Positions 62,894 through 64,000 of a stretch of 64,000 nt of DNA are shown in pieces. Numbering within the stretch: the first letter of the stretch is position 1; every line of letters starts with the position of its first letter. The stretch comes from Micrococcaceae bacterium Sec5.1 (GTDB taxonomy: Bacteria; Actinomycetota; Actinomycetes; Actinomycetales; Micrococcaceae). A program made the position numbers and the translations under genes. A model generated the notes under the pieces. The model saw nothing but the letters and a program-made list of their open reading frames with translations, had not been told where the DNA came from and searched no databases. Where the stretch lies: NCBI GenBank assembly GCA_039636795.1, contig CP143430.1:1612001-1676000 (forward strand). The letters are read 5' to 3'.

Positions 62894-62911
62894 TCCGCCC
62901 CTCGTGGCGGA
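62894..62911 (+). other. Small hairpin between pyrH and frr
   Basis: TCCGCC-CCTCGT-GGCGGA followed by TCTTT; a weak terminator or attenuator within the operon. Confidence 0.4.
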
Positions 62912-62984
62912 TCTTTACTGTGCATTCCTGTAACGTGCATTGCCGCCCGCAGTTGGGCAGCGACTATTTTCTGAGGAGAAACCC

Positions 62985-63542
62985 GTGATCGAAGAGACCT
63001 TGCTCGAAGCCGGCGAGAAGATGGACAAGGCGGTTGAGGTAGCCAAGGAAGATTTCGCCTCGATCCGTACGGGCCGGGCAAACCCCGGGCTCTACAACAA
63101 GGTGATCGTGGAGTACTACGGCACACCCACTCCGCTGCAGCAGCTCGCATCCTTCGCAGTTCCGGACGCACGGACCATCCTCATCACGCCGTACGACAAA
63201 ACGGCACTGCGTGACATCGAGAAAGCCTTGAGCGACTCCGAGGTTGGCGCCAACCCCTCCAACGACGGCAACATCATCCGTGTCACCATCCCGGAGCTCA
63301 CCAAGGAGCGCCGCAAGGAATACGTCAAGATCGTCAAGGGCAAGGGTGAAGACGCCAAGGTCTCCATCCGCAGCATCCGCCGCAAGGCCAAGGACGCTAT
63401 CGACAAATTCGTCAAGGACGGCGACGCCGGCGAGGACGAAGGTTCACGCGGTGAGAAGGAACTCGACGCCATCACCAAGCAGCACGTCGACAGCATTGAC
63501 GAACTGCTCAAGCGCAAGGAAGCCGAGCTGCTCGAGGTCTAA
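62985..63542 (+). CDS. frr: Ribosome recycling factor
   Basis: Releases the ribosome from mRNA after termination with EF-G; 185 residues, the exact family length. IRTGRANPGLYNKVIVEYYGTPTPLQQLASF and the C-terminal EKELDAITKQHVDSIDELLKRKEAELLEV are diagnostic. The GTG at 62985 follows GAGGAGAA. Its stop codon shares a base with the cdsA start (TAATG). Confidence 0.97.
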   Translation: MIEETLLEAGEKMDKAVEVAKEDFASIRTGRANPGLYNKVIVEYYGTPTPLQQLASFAVPDARTILITPYDKTALRDIEKALSDSEVGANPSNDGNIIRVTIPELTKERRKEYVKIVKGKGEDAKVSIRSIRRKAKDAIDKFVKDGDAGEDEGSRGEKELDAITKQHVDSIDELLKRKEAELLEV

Positions 63543-64000
63543 TGAACCAGGCAGAGCCGGCACCCGCTGGGCGGGTCCCGACACGCGATACGAGCAAACG
63601 CGTCAGGCGTCTGCGAGGGAACCCGACGCCGAAGGCAGGCCGTAATCTTCCGGCAGCCATCGGCGTCGGGCTTGCCATGCTTTTCGCCGTGCTTGGGGGA
63701 CTGCTGTTCCTCCCGCTCGGATTCGTCCTGCTCACCACATCGTTTGCGGTGCTGGGCGTTTGGGAAGTTTTCAGGGCCCTTGAGGCCCAGGGGACCAGGA
63801 TGCCGATCATCCCAGTGATGATCGGAACCCTGGTGATGCCTGTTTCCGCCTACTTTGGCGGTTTGGAAGGCTTGTTGTTCACCATGACGGCAAGCTGCGT
63901 CGCAGTGCTGCTGTGGCGCTCCATTGAGAGTGCCGCAGGTGCCCCCCGCAGCGTCTTCGCGGGTGTCTTCACTCTCGCTTGGATACCGTTCCTGATCAGC
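63542..64000 (+). CDS. cdsA: Phosphatidate cytidylyltransferase (3'-truncated)
   Basis: Makes CDP-diacylglycerol from phosphatidate and CTP. The first 153 residues are visible and the frame is open to base 64000. A basic, Pro-rich N-terminus (about 35 residues) is followed by several hydrophobic segments beginning AAIGVGLAMLFAVLGGLLFLPLG, as in actinobacterial CdsA. The ATG at 63542 overlaps the frr stop by one base. Position after frr is the conserved pyrH-frr-cdsA order. The catalytic signature lies beyond the window. Confidence 0.88.
   Translation, partial: MNQAEPAPAGRVPTRDTSKRVRRLRGNPTPKAGRNLPAAIGVGLAMLFAVLGGLLFLPLGFVLLTTSFAVLGVWEVFRALEAQGTRMPIIPVMIGTLVMPVSAYFGGLEGLLFTMTASCVAVLLWRSIESAAGAPRSVFAGVFTLAWIPFLIS

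Overview
The window looks like chromosomal DNA of a high-GC actinobacterium of the Micrococcaceae, most likely Arthrobacter or Paenarthrobacter. The pointers are strong GC3 bias, frequent GTG starts, many start codons placed 6-7 bases after a -10 box (leaderless starts), a SAM-IV riboswitch in front of metX, and the order rpsB-tsf-pyrH-frr-cdsA. No prophage, insertion sequence, CRISPR array or rRNA was seen. Both ends cut a gene: an ABC permease on the left and cdsA on the right.

Layout. 1-4785: the end of a LacI-controlled carbohydrate ABC uptake cluster (permease, lipoprotein binding protein, LacI regulator, Gfo/Idh/MocA dehydrogenase). 4786-8107: a LysR regulator divergent from tdh-kbl (threonine to glycine). 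8316-10663: a DAO-type oxidoreductase and hutI. 10697-18925: a probable potassium-homeostasis island made of a short KdpD-like kinase, a KdpE-like regulator, two KimA/KUP-like transporters, a 125-aa unknown protein and a TrkH/KtrB subunit. 19116-23651: an operon for a phosphorylated (amino) sugar: SIS isomerase, ROK kinase, PfkB kinase, class II aldolase, DeoR regulator. 23662-25969: phosphatase, CPBP protease and VOC genes. 26196-28902: metY and metX. 28909-37611: mixed housekeeping genes including glyS, an S4 protein, two hydrolases, a DMT transporter and a BBE-like flavoenzyme. 37667-42755: YibE/F protein, then an ABC exporter with a DesK/DesR-type two-component system. 42839-47371: dus, dgt, dnaG. 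47446-47722: a duplicated tRNA-Asn gene. 47765-53646 (minus strand): an MprF-like protein paired with a membrane esterase, and an MFS drug exporter. 53823-57555: membrane and lipid genes and a glycosyltransferase. 57640-59784: tRNA with CAT anticodon, acyl-CoA dehydrogenase, M23 peptidase. 60193-64000: translation and lipid core (rpsB, tsf, pyrH, frr, cdsA).

The most interesting system is the potassium island. It has a Kdp-type two-component pair but no kdpFABC. Both KimA-like genes carry the same unusual control region: a GTAAA(T/G) direct repeat with an 11-bp period, with a -10-like hexamer exactly 44 bp downstream of the second half-site. This suggests that the KdpE-like regulator controls KimA-type importers instead of a Kdp ATPase. 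Other points of note are thirteen candidate leaderless promoters, a five-codon upstream ORF coupled to yibE/F, a ROK kinase whose zinc motif is replaced by a tandem repeat, two adjacent perfect palindromes at 31506-31541, and short tandem repeats that overlap stop codons. All functional calls are from reading the sequence; none was tested by database search.
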